64,000 bases of DNA, taken from NCBI GenBank assembly GCA_036345935.2, contig JADWOT020000001.1, positions 32,495,971 to 32,559,970 on the forward strand. Reading direction: 5' to 3'. Position numbers and translations under genes: made by a program. Below, piece after piece: positions 10,387 to 21,584 of the stretch. The notes under the pieces are model-generated. The model searched no databases and was not told the origin of the DNA. It was given only the letters and a program-made list of their open reading frames with translations. Positions within the stretch are counted from its first letter, which is position 1. Every line of letters starts with the position of its first letter. This DNA is from Taenia hydatigena. Its lineage: Eukaryota > Platyhelminthes > Cestoda > Cyclophyllidea > Taeniidae.

Positions 10387-10869
10387 ATGAGTGTCGGATT
10401 TGTCCTTTTGACCCTAGCAATTTTTCGTAGACTTCGCAGTCTTGAGGATCCTCCAAGCACAGAAGAGAGAGAAGAGAGCAAGTGCAATAAAATCTTTTTC
10501 ACCCTACTGCTCGTCAAAAAAGAAAGCTCGAGCTTTCGTCTGCAAGGATCCTGTATGGTGTGCATTTTGGCAATGTCTAAGTGACATCGACCTAATCACT
10601 TTAAAAAGAATTCTTTAAATGTAGAAATGCAGCTTTCGTTTCTCCTCTTTGACCTACACACCCGTGCAAAGAGCAGAGTGGGAGCAGATAGCCTACAAAG
10701 TCTCACGTATTCCATGTATTTGCGTCCAGCCTACTCGGGCGATTGCTTCGGTGACTTGGCAATGACTCTGATGGTGGATGAATTAGTCTTCGCAGCCTTC
10801 TTCTGCACGTACCTGGTCTTTGCACTGGTGAATTGCTGCCGCAATGCAGTCTACATGGTGACATGGTGA
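10387..10869 (+). pseudogene. Argonaute-like MID block
   Basis: The first frame reads MSVGFVLLTLAIFRRLRSLE, corresponding to MSDILGRVLLTPGSSRRLRS at 13.7 kb and Argonaute MTEVTGRVLPAP. After a frame change it reads CFGDLAMTLMVDELVFAAFF and CTYLVFALVNCCRNAVYMVT. This fits MID [20 protein letters not shown] followed by the strand before KTPVY. It stops at TGA 10867. Confidence 0.6.
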
Positions 10870-11036
10870 CAGTATGCGTGTTACTGTCAATTTAAAATAA
10901 CTTAGATACTGTTTTTGTTCCTCTTTCTGCTACTTGTTTGCTCGTGCTCCTTAACACCTGTCATCCTTCACTCTTGCATAGTTGTATGATTTAAATAAAT
11001 TTTGGGACACATCAAATGCTAATTCTCATTACCTAA

Positions 11037-11087
11037 TTTGAGAAGCGTCGTGTAGAAGGGATTGAAATTAGCAATGGTGCTTTGAAA
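11037..11087 (+). pseudogene. Small Argonaute-like exon after MID, with conserved donor
   Basis: Reads FEKRRVEGIEISNGALK|GTGAGT. The same block with the same donor is at 48655 (FEKHHVVGIEIGNGALE|GTGAGT), 30066-30122 (+) and 56.7-56.8 kb (-). A related block is at 40.33 kb (LEQNRVKGIDV). It probably corresponds to VKRVGDTLLG at the MID-PIWI boundary. Confidence 0.45.
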
Positions 11088-11239
11088 GTGAGTAGATGAG
11101 TAGGTGTGAGGGACGCGATAGTTACCTGTAGGAGGTGGTGGTCGAGATCAATCGAATAAGTAGGAGGAAGAAACACTAAGTGGTACGTGTAGTCAACTAG
11201 AATTACCAATATGCGCAACAGTTGTCTCCTCTCAAGTTC

Positions 11240-12366
11240 ACTTAACGTCTTAGCATCGAACCGTCGTCGAGGCATGTAGTGACACCTGCTTTGAAGTACG
11301 AATGCCTAATCTTGATGTCAGTTTAACCTTCAAACTGCTCTGACGTTCGACTGCTTTGATCCTTGTATAAGGCCACAGAAATGATATCAATGGCAAGCTA
11401 AGCTACGGCGATTGGCCAGGCATCAAATCTGCATGAATGTTAAGAAAGAGTTGGACGAGGTTGAGGTCATTCAGCATTGCCGTCACTTGTTGCATTTACC
11501 ACCAAAAAGCAATTTGGGTGGCTCATTTACACCTTATGTTGCTCTTGCTGCTCGAAACCAGTAAATGGAAGTGCAGTTTGCGCTCTCCATGTGACTTGGA
11601 GTAAACTTGCTGGCGCGGTAATGAGGCTTTTTTCAGTAGTCATCATTTGGGCTTGGAGTTGTACTGACGAGAGCGACATCCTTTGATTGCTGGCAGACAA
11701 TCTTACAATCCAGCATCTAGAAATTCACTCCAAAACGCTTTATTCTTACTGTAAACGGCTTGTCTAAATGTGAGAAAAGGAGACTATGGAGCACACTGGA
11801 TCTGTCGTTTAATGAAGTCATTTTCACATCACGACTAGAGCTGCTGGTTTGATGGATAAATTGCTGATCGCCTAGTCAGGTATTCACCAACACACTTTGA
11901 ATACGATCTAGGGGGGCTAGCTGGCTGGCAGATTGTTGGGAGTCTAATGCATCCACTGCATTGTCGAGCTAAGCAGCTGATTAATTTCTTATCCACAGTC
12001 ACATTCAACAATGGGGCTGTCATGGACACCACCAAACAATCGGACTGCAGGTCTATCTACGCACCCTCGAAACGTGGGCAGCATGGCATAGCCGCTGCCG
12101 CCTCACTGTGCCAATAAGTAAATCTCATCAAAGCTGTTTTATCCGAATGGATGGATGGTCGGCCTTTTGAATGGCTCGACTGCTCAATCACTCAACAACT
12201 GGCACAGCAGCGGAGACGAGCCATCCAGCTACTCAGTGGCACATCCTCGCTCCTTAACTGCTCCAACGAACCATCCCGTCCATTAGTCCTTTTAACCATC
12301 CACCCCGATCGTATTCCACATTGTACTCTAAATTCAACAACCAATGCTCTGTCCTCTTTTTTATAG
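11240..12366. other. Degenerate sequence, weak Argonaute-array traces only
   Basis: A plus-strand frame at 11477-11686 contains KPVNGSAVCALHVTWSKLA, which resembles the MID block ALVNCCRNAVYMVTWS. A frame at 12151-12366 (RPLVLLTIHPDRIPH) may be an N-terminal remnant. Neither is firm. The stretch ends with a polypyrimidine tract and TATAG at 12355-12366, which looks like a splice acceptor. Confidence 0.35.
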
Positions 12367-12560
12367 GCGCATTACAAGGAACGAATGGAGACAGTTCTCT
12401 TCCTGCCGAACTCGCTAGAGGCGACAACAAACACGGACGAGGTAGCTGTCCAAGAGAGAGGCAGGATGGAAGTATAAAAGGCAAATTCGCCTTTAAAGGA
12501 GGATCCAGTGTGCATAAAAATCGGCACTGATGTGAGTATTTTGCTCCACTGTAACAATAG
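12367..12560 (+). pseudogene. Argonaute-like N-domain exon of the fullest copy
   Basis: Starts after CTCTTTTTTATAG. Reads AHYKERMETVLFLPNSLEAT, TNTDEVAVQERGRMEV, stop (TAA 12475-12477), then VCIKIGTDVSILLH. This follows Argonaute IYTVTALPIGNERVDFEV, PGEGKDR and FKVSIKWLAIVSWRMLH in order and spacing. One stop interrupts it. It is followed at once by the L1 block at 12602, as expected for a collinear gene copy. Confidence 0.6.
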
Positions 12561-12601
12561 ATCCAAGGTCAGTACTAGGAGGTACTGACTGCTGACAAAT
12601 T

Positions 12602-12934
12602 TTGTGCATCAGTTACTTATTTGAATGGGCCTGCCTCTTGGCTTGGGCGGCACAGGATACAGTGCGCGACTTCATTTCTCCGACCACTGATCCGTTCGGT
12701 GGTGGGACAACGATTCTTCGTTCCTGCCACCTGATCACCTTGCTCGACATTCGCTGCTTGCAGATGTTTGAACTCACTCAGGACGAGAGCTGGCTACCGC
12801 AAAAGTTGAATGTAGCCGATCAACTGGATCGATTGTCTGCGGTGGATGAGCATGCACAATGTGAAAGGCGGTTGACCTTCCTGCCCTCCGTACTGTCGGT
12901 GGACCTTAACTTGCATAGTAAAGAAAAAAGTTGA
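12602..12934 (+). pseudogene. Argonaute-like N-domain end and L1
   Basis: The frame of about 110 codons has no stop. TVRDFISPTTDPFGGGTTIL matches Argonaute GRSFFSPPEG...PLGGGREVW. It is followed by CHLITLLDIRCLQMFELTQD, ESWLPQKLNVADQLDRLSAV and RRLTFLPSVLSVDLN. A much more decayed copy lies at 26080-26380. It sits between the N block and the PAZ block of the same copy. Confidence 0.6.
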
Positions 12935-13096
12935 TGTTTCTTGTTACGTCTTGAGTTTGTTGGTCAATTATCTGACAGGCCTTTAAATTTGTGAGCATTA
13001 TTTATTTTGTATCTGATAAAGCGCTGTTTGAAATAGGGATGGGAACTGCTACAGTGAGTCATTTAAGTAGCTAATTTTACCTGCTGATTCTCGAAG

Positions 13097-13411
13097 ATGG
13101 ACTATAAGGCCGAATATTCGTTGTCTTTCCTCGCCTGCCTTGAAAAGAGGCATGCTTGGCTGACCATGGAGTAGTGTCAATACCTGCCCAACCAAAGCAC
13201 GTACAGTCTGCTCACCCAGGGGAAGAAGAGGACTTGCTAATCGCATTACATGACGATGAAGTAAGCAACCGTCCAGTTCCCATTATTCTAGACTGTGGCA
13301 GTCGCGTTACCTGAATGGGATTGTGCTGTGAAAGGCGACGCAATAACCATCATTATAGCTGTCGCTAAAGAGGCGTTGTCTGAGAGGGACCTAGACCTTG
13401 TCAACCAGTAA
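13097..13411 (+). pseudogene. Argonaute-like PAZ second half and start of L2
   Basis: Reads MDYKAEYSLSFLACLEKRHA, WLTME, stop, CQYLPNQSTYSLLTQ (13097-13240). It parallels the better copy at 55.7 kb and Argonaute [25 protein letters not shown]. Further on, 13331-13411 reads AITIIIAVAKEALSERDLDL, fitting L2 [19 protein letters not shown]. One TAG lies inside PAZ. Confidence 0.6.
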
Positions 13412-13579
13412 ATTGGTCTGGGACCGTACGATTTGAGACTGTGACTTTGATTGTTATGCGTATTGCCAGCGCCTTTTCACAATGTCGATGCTATGCAGAA
13501 GTGGTGTTGAATTGTTCGCTATGCAGTGCAGAGAAGTGTGGTGGCCACTTTGACACCAACCATTACCGCTAAGGTTTCC

Positions 13580-13988
13580 TTTGCAGTGTGAGAGAGATAC
13601 GACATCCGTCTATTGTTTCCTTGGTTCCAGAGCGGATTGCAGCCTCGGAAAGTTTTGGGACTCGATGTACTTTGCCCTTGCAATCATCTAGCGAATTCCA
13701 CCGTTTCATTTTGATGCGGACACTTCTTGCATGAGTGATATACTCGGACGTGTCCTTTTGACCCCAGGGAGTTCTCGTAGACTTCGCAGTCTTGAGGATC
13801 CACCAGGCACCGAAAAGACAGAAGAGAGCAAGTATAATACAGTCTTTTTCACCCCAATGCTCACCAATAAACAAAGTTCGAGCAAGACTTGGACCAGTTC
13901 TCTGGTTAATCGCCGACTGTTGTTCAGAGCAATCACTCTAATCCTAACCTCCATCACAGTAAATTCCCCCAACCTACAAACTACCTAG
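13580..13988 (+). pseudogene. Argonaute-like L2 end and MID start
   Basis: Frame 1 reads IRHPSIVSLVPERIAASESF and SSSEFHRFILMRTLLA, then stops. Frame 2 (13731-13988) reads MSDILGRVLLTPGSSRRLRS and LEDPPGTEKTEESKYNTVFF. It corresponds to Argonaute DPYIQEFGIKVKDDMTEVTG, RVLPAPILQYGG. The two frames meet at 13731, so a frameshift or splice lies there. Copies are at 10.4 kb (+), 25.1 and 33.2 kb (-). Confidence 0.65.
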
Positions 13989-14037
13989 CAGCCAGGTCAC
14001 CGGCTAACGAGCATACTGGCGAGCACACACACGCTAA

Positions 14038-14295
14038 GTGACATTTACACTTGGCACAGAAGTAGAGACATTGTTACCTACTGTTGGACCATTGGTCCGT
14101 CTGTCAACGGGCCAGTCATCTGTCCACACTGCATCCTATTTAACCCAAACAGCACCCAAATCACTCTCAAGGTACTGCTTCAGCATCAAGCAATCTGGGA
14201 TGAGCGTCAATTTGTGGTTTGGAAACACAGACGAGAGCTGTAAATCGAAACGCCTTTTCTTCCGTCACTCTTCACTCAAGTGCGAGATGCTGTAA
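14038..14295 (+). pseudogene. Argonaute-like MID-PIWI junction
   Basis: Inside an 86-codon frame, TQTAPKSLSRYCFSIKQSGM and SVN align almost residue for residue with Argonaute [20 protein letters not shown] and GIN. This is one of the strongest family matches in the window. It lies in the expected place after MID and before the DVTHP-equivalent block at 14.75 kb. Confidence 0.7.
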
Positions 14296-14624
14296 ACAGA
14301 AAATAGGTTCTTCATTTCGCCCTAATTTCTGTTCTTCTTAATTCACAACATACACGAATCTCGAAAGTATCATTATTTTCTTGTAATTGTGGTAGGATTT
14401 GCAAGGTTTGGCGTAGACTTGAGAACACATTTAGTGATATCACTCATTCGCGTATTGAATCTATCCGCGTGGGAGGACAAATAGTTGGCTGGGCGGATGT
14501 TGAGAGATTTTATAACGGTGGAGCATTTTCGAGGACAAGCGCCACTTGAGGTTGCTTGAGGTCACTGGAGCCTGATTGTTAGGCGCCTTTGCTTCATGGG
14601 CACAGATAGGCAGCGTGTCTGCGT

Positions 14625-14909
14625 ATGACGGGAAGCCGTGGAGGAGGAGGGTGCAAGTTAACAAAACAACCGATCTCTTTTGACCAACAGTTTAAGTCAT
14701 CTCAATCTTTTCGATTTCCGCCGCACACACACATTCAGGAAGCTGCTTTATGGCACGGCTACTCTTATCACCCCAGTGGACACCACATGATGCGATTTCT
14801 CTTCGCAATCTGCATTAACGTCTCCTCAGCCATCAATACTCTCATGTCAATGCACTCAATCCTCGGCTTATGGCTACAGTCTGTAGTGTTCGTGCGTCAC
14901 CGTATTTAA
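14625..14909 (+). pseudogene. Argonaute-like PIWI block around the first slicer Asp
   Basis: LWHGYSYHPSGHHMMRFLFA then ICINV matches Argonaute [20 protein letters not shown] then AVVGSM. The DVTHP motif has become YSYHP, so the first catalytic Asp is gone. The frame is otherwise open for 94 codons. It overlaps the start of the next block in another frame, which suggests a frameshift near 14870. Confidence 0.55.
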
Positions 14910-15244
14910 GTCTTGGAAATCAGTGCTGCGAGAAGGACAAATCCTCTTCATGCGGCTGTGAGGATGTTTCTCTCAGTTGGAAGAAATGCGATCAGGAAGC
15001 ACGCATTTCCTTAGGGAACCGTCACCATCACCCTCGAGTGGAAGGTGCACCAGATGAGCAAACGAAACCCTTCTTTATCTACACAGTTTTCCGATTACCG
15101 AAGAATGCCCAGTCTTTGCTCGTTTTAAGGCAGCTAAATCCAGGAAGAAGGGGAAGAGCTGAAGTCAAGGTTGAGCGAAGGACCAAATTTGCTGTGGCCT
15201 CAGCCTCTGGATGCACACGCCTCTGTGACAAGGAAGCAAGTTAG
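14870..15244 (+). pseudogene. Argonaute-like PIWI block with RHH loop
   Basis: The 124-codon frame includes WKKCDQEARISLGNRHHHPR, which fits Argonaute [20 protein letters not shown] and TR. The RHH..R signature of the PIWI loop is retained. The following KPFFIYTVFRLPKNAQ also resembles the N-domain strand IYTVTALPIGN, so an N-domain assignment is the alternative. Position after the DVTHP-like block favours PIWI. It ends at TAG or TAA near 15244. Confidence 0.5.
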
Positions 15245-16642
15245 GCAGGTGTTGTATTTTAGACAGCCTAAATGTTTCACGAGGAGCTTTGCTTAACTCA
15301 CCTGCCTCCAATCCTACATTTAAGGCTACTCCGTCAATAACCCATCACAGGTGGTTTCGCTTATTATGCAGGGATAAGGATAAGGATGGGTAGCTATCTG
15401 GTAGGTGGACCAGTCACTAATTCAAACCTGACTATTTCTTGCTTAATTACTTAAGTAAATGGCTATCACCTCATCGCTACATGCTGATGTTGATGGTTGT
15501 CGGGCTGCTTTGGTATGTCAGTGTGTTTGAATTAGATGTAGTTGGCTGAATCCTACTATTTGGAGACAAACGCCTAATGAACGTGATTTCCCGTACCATT
15601 TCGCATCGATTCGTCTTTAAGGGAGAGACAGGCCCACTTGAACGAGCGTAGCCCTCGTCACCCTACTGCGTTCGTTATTTTATCAATGTCTATTGCCACC
15701 TACACGCTCCCACTCTCTTCGTTCCAAAGAACTGGAGAGCAAGGAGAGAGAAGCGAGAGCTTTACCTACTGCACCCCTTTTCAAATGTGTTAGTAAACTA
15801 CTGCGGTTAAATTTCGTGATTGCACACGAAGGAGCAGCTTCGTCGTCTTGATGTCGTCCTTCCGCCAATGTAGATCACGACCGCTCAGAAGCGGATTCGG
15901 CAGAGTATGTTGTTGCACCGGTTGATTACCGCAGTGTTTTGGGTTGAAACTAAGTCGTCATCCCTCTCTGCCATATAATTACTCTGCCATGCCTTCATTA
16001 CTTGGTCTGATGCTTGTAAGATCACTTGATTGTATTAATTTTATCGTTAGGGTTTCCCTGGAGATGATGAAACAGAGCTGTTGTAAATATAAATCGTTTT
16101 CTTAATCTTAAAAGCTTTGAAACAACAAACGAGGTCGGCTGACTTCCACGAAACTACTCATCAAGCACTCAAGCACTCGGAAAGTGAGTTACCACCCCAG
16201 CATTGATAGGAAGCTTCCCTGTGTTTAAAGTGAAAGAGGAGTGAAGAGCTGATTTGGCACTTCCACTGATCACTTCCTCACCGGTAGTCAAAATCAACAG
16301 CTAACACCTTCGAAAGGCTGGTTTGCGCATAAACAGGCCAACTTTATTTGTTCGTTACTTATTTATGATGATTGTCATAAGGTGTACAAATGCTGGAGAT
16401 GGAGTTGAACTTGTCAAGCTCAAGGTGACTGCATTGTAGTATTTCAGCATTGCGACATCCACAGAGGCAGCGAAAAATGTTGTGCAAAGCAATTGCCCAG
16501 CCACTGATAGCATCGCGTCACTAAAATGCAAGGGTTACGTTGTAACTGACTCATCGTTCTTGAGAGCTGCCGCAAGACCTTTTATGCGACACCTGCAGTA
16601 TGACTTGGCATAAAGAGGGAGAATGAAGTCATTAAGACTCAC
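15245..16642. other. Degenerate spacer with array-type repeats
   Basis: No gene is supported. It holds a copy of the module seen upstream of the N-terminal blocks (about 15690-15780, cf. 53.9 and 39.5 kb) and a block at 16320-16440 shared with 53600-53700 and 19690-19740. The open frame at 15683-15868 (-) is unassigned. Confidence 0.4.
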
Positions 16643-16766
16643 CCAAGTCGGTGCCGAGGCGCACGACCCTAGTGGTCACTACAATCTCCTCGAGAGGTGG
16701 CAGTGGTACCGCGCGTCCGCTAGCGTCAGAGTCCACTGGGGCTGAGGATAGTGATAGTGGAGACAT
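16643..16766 (-). pseudogene. Probable Argonaute-like N-terminal exon
   Basis: The minus strand reads MSPLSLSSAPVDSDASGRAV then PLPPLEEIVVTTRVVRLGTD, LG and a GTGAGT donor. An S/P-rich leader running into a V/R-rich strand is how Argonaute N termini begin, just before the IKLLANYF strand. The block is more GC-rich than its surroundings and fully open. No following exon was placed on this strand, and the plus strand is also open here. Confidence 0.4.
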
Positions 16767-17392
16767 TGCCTTACTGCTCGTAAGTGCTGCTTCTTCGGTT
16801 CAGCTTCCCTAATTTTTCGTCCCCACCTTAGCTTTCCGTTGCTAAACTACTACCATGCAGTCAATCTTGGCTTGGCAGGTTCAGTTCAATCTTCACAAAT
16901 TAAACACGCTAACAGGTGTATGACATGTTCCCAAACAAGCAATTTGTGCGACTATTGCTTCTTTCTTGACTGAGCCGTCGTCATGTGGACGCTACACGCT
17001 TGCGGTCATGGTCAGGAATGGCAGAGAAATAGCCTCCAGACAGCGCTGACTGCTCTTCTGACTGCAATGTCAGCACCGTTGTTTCGACCTATCCTCAAAG
17101 GCCTGCAATAGATTTGGCATTCATCCCTTCCTACCTGGTTGTCATTTTCTTGGAATGAGTAGCTTGAATACAGGTAGACGGCGTCCCCCATTACTAGTCG
17201 TGTGGGTAGCGAGGTGGCTTGATGATGTTGAAGAAAGTTAGGAGAAGGTTCAGTGCTGTTTCTGCATCGCCACCGTTCCCTTGATTGATACTGCTGCAAA
17301 GAGGCATAGACGCATGCACACGCTCTGCTCTGCTGATCGGAACGGTCAGATTAACTATCATCTGCTAATGGATACCGATCACCAGCGCTCGA

Positions 17393-17470
17393 TCACGTCA
17401 ACACATTTGCTGCATATATACGCTGGTCTAAGTAGTCCTCAGTGTTAGATAAGAAGCGCTCATTGAATAC
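17393..17470 (-). pseudogene. Argonaute-like N-terminal block (VF-E-FS-NIEDY motif)
   Basis: Reads VFNERFLSNTEDYLDQRIYA then ANVLT, stop, a member of the recurrent motif family of 8790-8867. It lies on the opposite strand to the L2/MID blocks that follow at 18 kb. Confidence 0.45.
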
Positions 17471-17670
17471 GCTTCTCCATATGGAACTGTCATCATATTC
17501 CTTCGAAAATAAGTGGACTCTCTGCCTCGTTTATCATGTCACCTGTAAAAGTGTCCGCTGCCTGCTCTCACTCTACTCGTTTTGAGGGGAAGAACATCGA
17601 CTCTGGCACGCATTGCAAGCATTCGCTTAGAGACGAGAGTAAACAAAGAAATACAATCTAACTATTCCAT

Positions 17671-18460
17671 TTGCGAGTAGCGCACACCTTATTGCCCATG
17701 CAAGTCAGCAAGGGAGGACATTTGTGTGATAGGCTGAGCATAGAGCATACTGAAATCCACCAAAGTAGTGGAGACTATCGTACTGCACAGATCCTAATGT
17801 CGAATCAGCTTATGCTTCCGGCTGCAAAATGTATTTTGATAGATGCCATAGGGCAAGAAATTGCAAACAGCTTTGCTGTAAGCTTTTGGCTTATAGATAC
17901 TGATGCAGCTGATCCACGTGCTATCTCTTGAAATGCCTGACAATGTAGGGGCACCAAAACGGATCCCGGAAAGGAACTCGACACATGCTACTTACAGTTC
18001 TTCTTCTGTTACAGCCGCGAGTGGTTTTGCTCTACATCGGAACATCTCTAATGGCTTCGTTGGTTGTGTTAGGACTGCACTTGTGTGGATGGTGTGGCAA
18101 AACATTGCGGGGGCGGTAAAAGCTGCACCGACGCCTCACTTCGATAAGTTTGAGGAAATCAGGTAGAAGGTTAGAAGAGCAAGGCCCAGCATGGGTTAAT
18201 GCGTGCTGCGATTGATGAAGCACAGATTATGATAATCCCATTAATTATATGCTAGTATAAAGGAGATTACACTAGACGACGCAGCAGCTCCATACACCCG
18301 ACTTTGTGAACACAGACCTGCACGCTCTCCCCATAGAGCACTGGATCGGCATTGCTGATTAACAATTTGATGGATTCGCATGAGCATAGTGACGACGTGA
18401 TGGTGTGAAGACATCACGGGAAGTTGTCGATTGCCTGCTTCCTTCACATCCACTCACTTG
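17671..18460 (+). pseudogene. Argonaute-like L2-MID fragment
   Basis: A frame at 17903-18166 ends AGAVKAAPTPHFDKFEEIR, matching L2 [17 protein letters not shown]. At 18391-18450 the frame reads DITGSCRLPASF, matching MID DMTEVTGRVLPAP. The distance between them is normal for this array. The preceding open frame (17671-17931, PAAKCILIDAIGQEIANSF) is not placed with confidence. Confidence 0.5.
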
Positions 18461-19533
18461 CCCACCCGAATCACCAATGCTTGTGTTATTGCATTCTACC
18501 CGGTCCTGCCTAAATGATTGGTGAGAAGGAGGTATTGACGCGATAAAATTGTGTTGGAATCAGGCAATCATGCTGCAGGGTGTAACAAAGGGTTAGTTGA
18601 AAAGGGCAAAGAGACCAAAGAAGGAGATCGTCTCCCAACCACAGAAACAGCGTTGTGATTTCACATACCCCAACTTTATAATTTTGCGAATTCTTTGCGA
18701 TTCAATGTGCTTAACATCAGCCCAGATAGTTAGACATCTACTGCAGTTGCCGTAGAGTAAAGCTTTAGAAGAAAAAAGGATCTTTGTGGATCTTTTTAAA
18801 TGTTAGTGCGATGATGGGAGTGATGGAACAAGAAAGTCAAAGATGCGCGATGGGATGATGCGAACATTAGCACACGGTGTTGGTTTGGAAGTAGGATTAT
18901 GAAGAGGAGAGGGATGGGGACCTGCATTGACATGCACACAAGTGTGGTAACGTACAGGTGCAATTCGTGGTTATAGTAGAGCTTGGGGCTCAGTGATTAC
19001 CTTTCACAGTCTCTTAAGCCTTTTCATGTCGCCTGATGGGAGGAATAGAAGACCAAGTTATCTTCACGACACTCCATGCCATTCAAGGGGGAAAAGGCCT
19101 CGTTGCGGTATTTGAAAGCCAGAATGCTGTAGGGTCGTATTAGGCTAGCTTAGCAGAACAATGTGCACAGCATTAAAAAGATGGGTTTTCTTGTTCTTCA
19201 AAGGAAATAAGGAGCACGAGTGGACCCTCGTGCTCTGTAACACATCCACTACGACTCAATGACAATGGCAACTGTTAAACTCCAGGTATCATGGGCAATC
19301 AGGACAACATTTTCTTTGGAGACTTAATACACTTTTACAAGTTTTTTTTTTCATTTCTATCTAAATAAACTATAATGGAACTCTCATCACATAAGTTATT
19401 TTACAAGGGGAAAGATGTGCCGCAAACTCTTAGTTTTACGTAAAGCAAGGCACAAGTTGCATTACTGCTCTGCTAATGCATCCATGTAAAATTGACGGAA
19501 GAAATTTTGATTTTAAAATAATGCAGTTTTAAA
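18461..19533. other. Spacer, no gene seen
   Basis: About 1.07 kb without an open frame or an Argonaute-like block that could be placed. AT-rich with a T-run near 19345. Confidence 0.5.
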
Positions 19534-19869
19534 ATGAACTTCTACAGTCATTCAACTCATCTCCGAATGATTAATCATTTTCAATTGTCGTTCGCATGGC
19601 CAAAACTGACGGACCGTGAGGTGATGGACTTTGTCAAAAGGGTCGGTCACGTTTACGGAGGCAAGTGTGTGTATTTCCTCTTGTTCACGATAAAGCTGAA
19701 CCTGCCAAGCCCAAAAAGCATTGCAATCAGTGTACCGGGTGGCTTTCAACTTCTCAGGACAAGCGCACCCAACTCTCTCTCAACGAGCCTGCAGGCATTT
19801 GTGTCATCCGGTATTCGCGATCTGGCTGTCTCCTCGCCACCCTGTTGTGTGCATGAAATATGGTTTTAA
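19534..19869 (+). other. Unassigned open frame, part of a repeated block
   Basis: The 111-codon frame contains NHFQLSFAWPKLTDREVMDF then VKRVGHVYGGKCVYF. An Argonaute N-domain reading (REVVEYMVQHF) is tempting but unproven. The sequence around 19690-19740 recurs at 16390-16430 and 53660-53700. The opposite strand is open over part of it. Confidence 0.3.
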
Positions 19870-20314
19870 GGTGGTCAGCATTGCCAATCCTGATGTAAGG
19901 ACATCGAGATTATTCATTTGTACTTCTGAGCAGGTGGTACCACATCCCTCGACGACTAGCAGACCAGGCATCCAAAGGGATGGCCATGGCTCCGACAAAA
20001 TAACTATTGGGTGTGACTGTGGCTAAAAATTGACCAATTGGCTCCCAACCACTTGCCGTTTCCTTTCTATACCCAATTAATTTTCCATCATCTACAAATT
20101 GTAAGGGTTGGTTTAGCCTCCTTTTTTGTCTATTGTCACGGACACAGTTGATTGACAGGGAGTGCATTTTTGCGACTGATTCGAGATGGTTAAAATAGAG
20201 GTGATTAATGTTACTCCTCAAATTCTCCTAATGTAAAACAGTCGTGAGTAGGTGCAACACCTAATCAACTGGAATTGTTATTCAATTTTCCCTGTCTCCT
20301 CTACCAACTAATGT

Positions 20315-20605
20315 TTGCTTTGCCTCCATGCTTCTCTGCACCAAATGGCTGACTTTTTAACAGCTCTTTTACGCGGCATCAGCACAAACATTACAACACA
20401 ACAAGGCGCTAGCGATATGCATGAAATGCAAAGCTGCAGTGTCAGTTCACGCGTTTCCGTTTCCAGTATTCTAGGTAAGATGGACTCATTGGCTGGAAAT
20501 ATTCAGATTTCCCACAGGGGGAACTCCATTAAATCCAGCCGGTGTGTTGACTATTGCACAATGTCATTCAGACAGCGTGGATGCCAGAGCGTAGAGGAAG
20601 ATTAG
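20315..20605 (+). pseudogene. Possible Argonaute-like PIWI scrap
   Basis: The 96-codon frame contains VSSILGKMDSLAGNIQISHR, which could be the PIWI strand PSITAVVGSMDAHPSRYC with Met-Asp kept. There is only one match and no neighbouring collinear block, so this is tentative. Confidence 0.25.
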
Positions 20606-21584
20606 GTGAGTCGTCATTTTATCGCCACGAGCTGTGGTTAGTGAGTCCTCTTCGCCCTCCTGCACAGGTCGACTGTACTTGCTTTAGTATCGCAGGCGCT
20701 GACACTCCTCTATGGTTACCCAGGCAGGTGTCTCAGGGCTGAAGAGAAGCAGAGTAGATATTTGGCCTCTCATTTCATCCTGCAGCAAGAGGTAATGCAT
20801 TACCCAACGAAGAGATGCTTAAAGGTAGCATAGGTGGACATTACCCCTCAGTAGGTTTACTAGGGTTGTCAGACATTGATACTTCCTCTCTTATGGTGGC
20901 ATGTCTTCTTCGCTGCAACAGTCGATGAGTAAACCACATGGCGCTTTTGACGTTGCAGTGACCTAATGCCAATGCCTAACAGCAAATTATTTTGCGTGAC
21001 GTCTTTCTGTGCCTGCTAGTCATTCAATTAGCTTATCAGGCAAAGGTACTTGCTTGAGCAGCTAGATTGTGGTCCTTCACTCAAGCCACTTCTCCAACCG
21101 ATCCACTGCAAGGTGTCACAGATTCCTCGCTAATTTTCTTTTCCTTGGCTCTTATCTTTTTCCCAAGAGAGGGGTGAAAACTGGTACGGAGCACTCCCCA
21201 TTGGTGAGTGTGATGATGGTTATGCTGGTTCAGTGAGTGCTTTACTCTCTCGACGGAAGATGATGATGACTGTTCCGTAGCCAGAGGCGTGTTCGTCAAC
21301 CGCCTCTCACCTAGCACGGACAACTTTTGCTCTCTTATCGCTACCTTGCTCTGTGCTGCACTAACCTCAAGAATTTCTAAGGCCACGTGAAGGTGCTTGG
21401 TCCTCATTGAGACAGCAATAACCAGGATCCAAATGCAGCGTTGGATAGGCGCTCGAGACGTAGCTGAGTGCATCGAAGTGTAAAAAAGAGGCCGTTGGAT
21501 GCCGTGATGGGGTTAAAAAGAAAGAATCCTTAGTAAACTGTGTTCACCTAAACATAAAACGCTGTGCGTGGCAGAAACCTTTAA

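Larger units (their letters stand above)
8548..11220 (+). repeat. Direct duplication copy 1 (partner 46391-48829)
   Basis: Clearly the same sequence as 46391-48829, from GGTCGCATTAATCTTGGACA at the left to ATTACCAATATGCGCA at the right. This copy keeps about 290 bases (about 10340-10640, MID start) missing from the partner. It lacks about 110 bases present in the partner at 47812-47920. The Argonaute-like blocks inside are listed separately. Confidence 0.9.

Noticed and set aside
14870..15244. N-domain assignment from KPFFIYTVFRLPKN
   Set aside because: Position after the DVTHP-equivalent block and the RHHHPR loop favour PIWI. The N-domain resemblance is noted as an alternative only.
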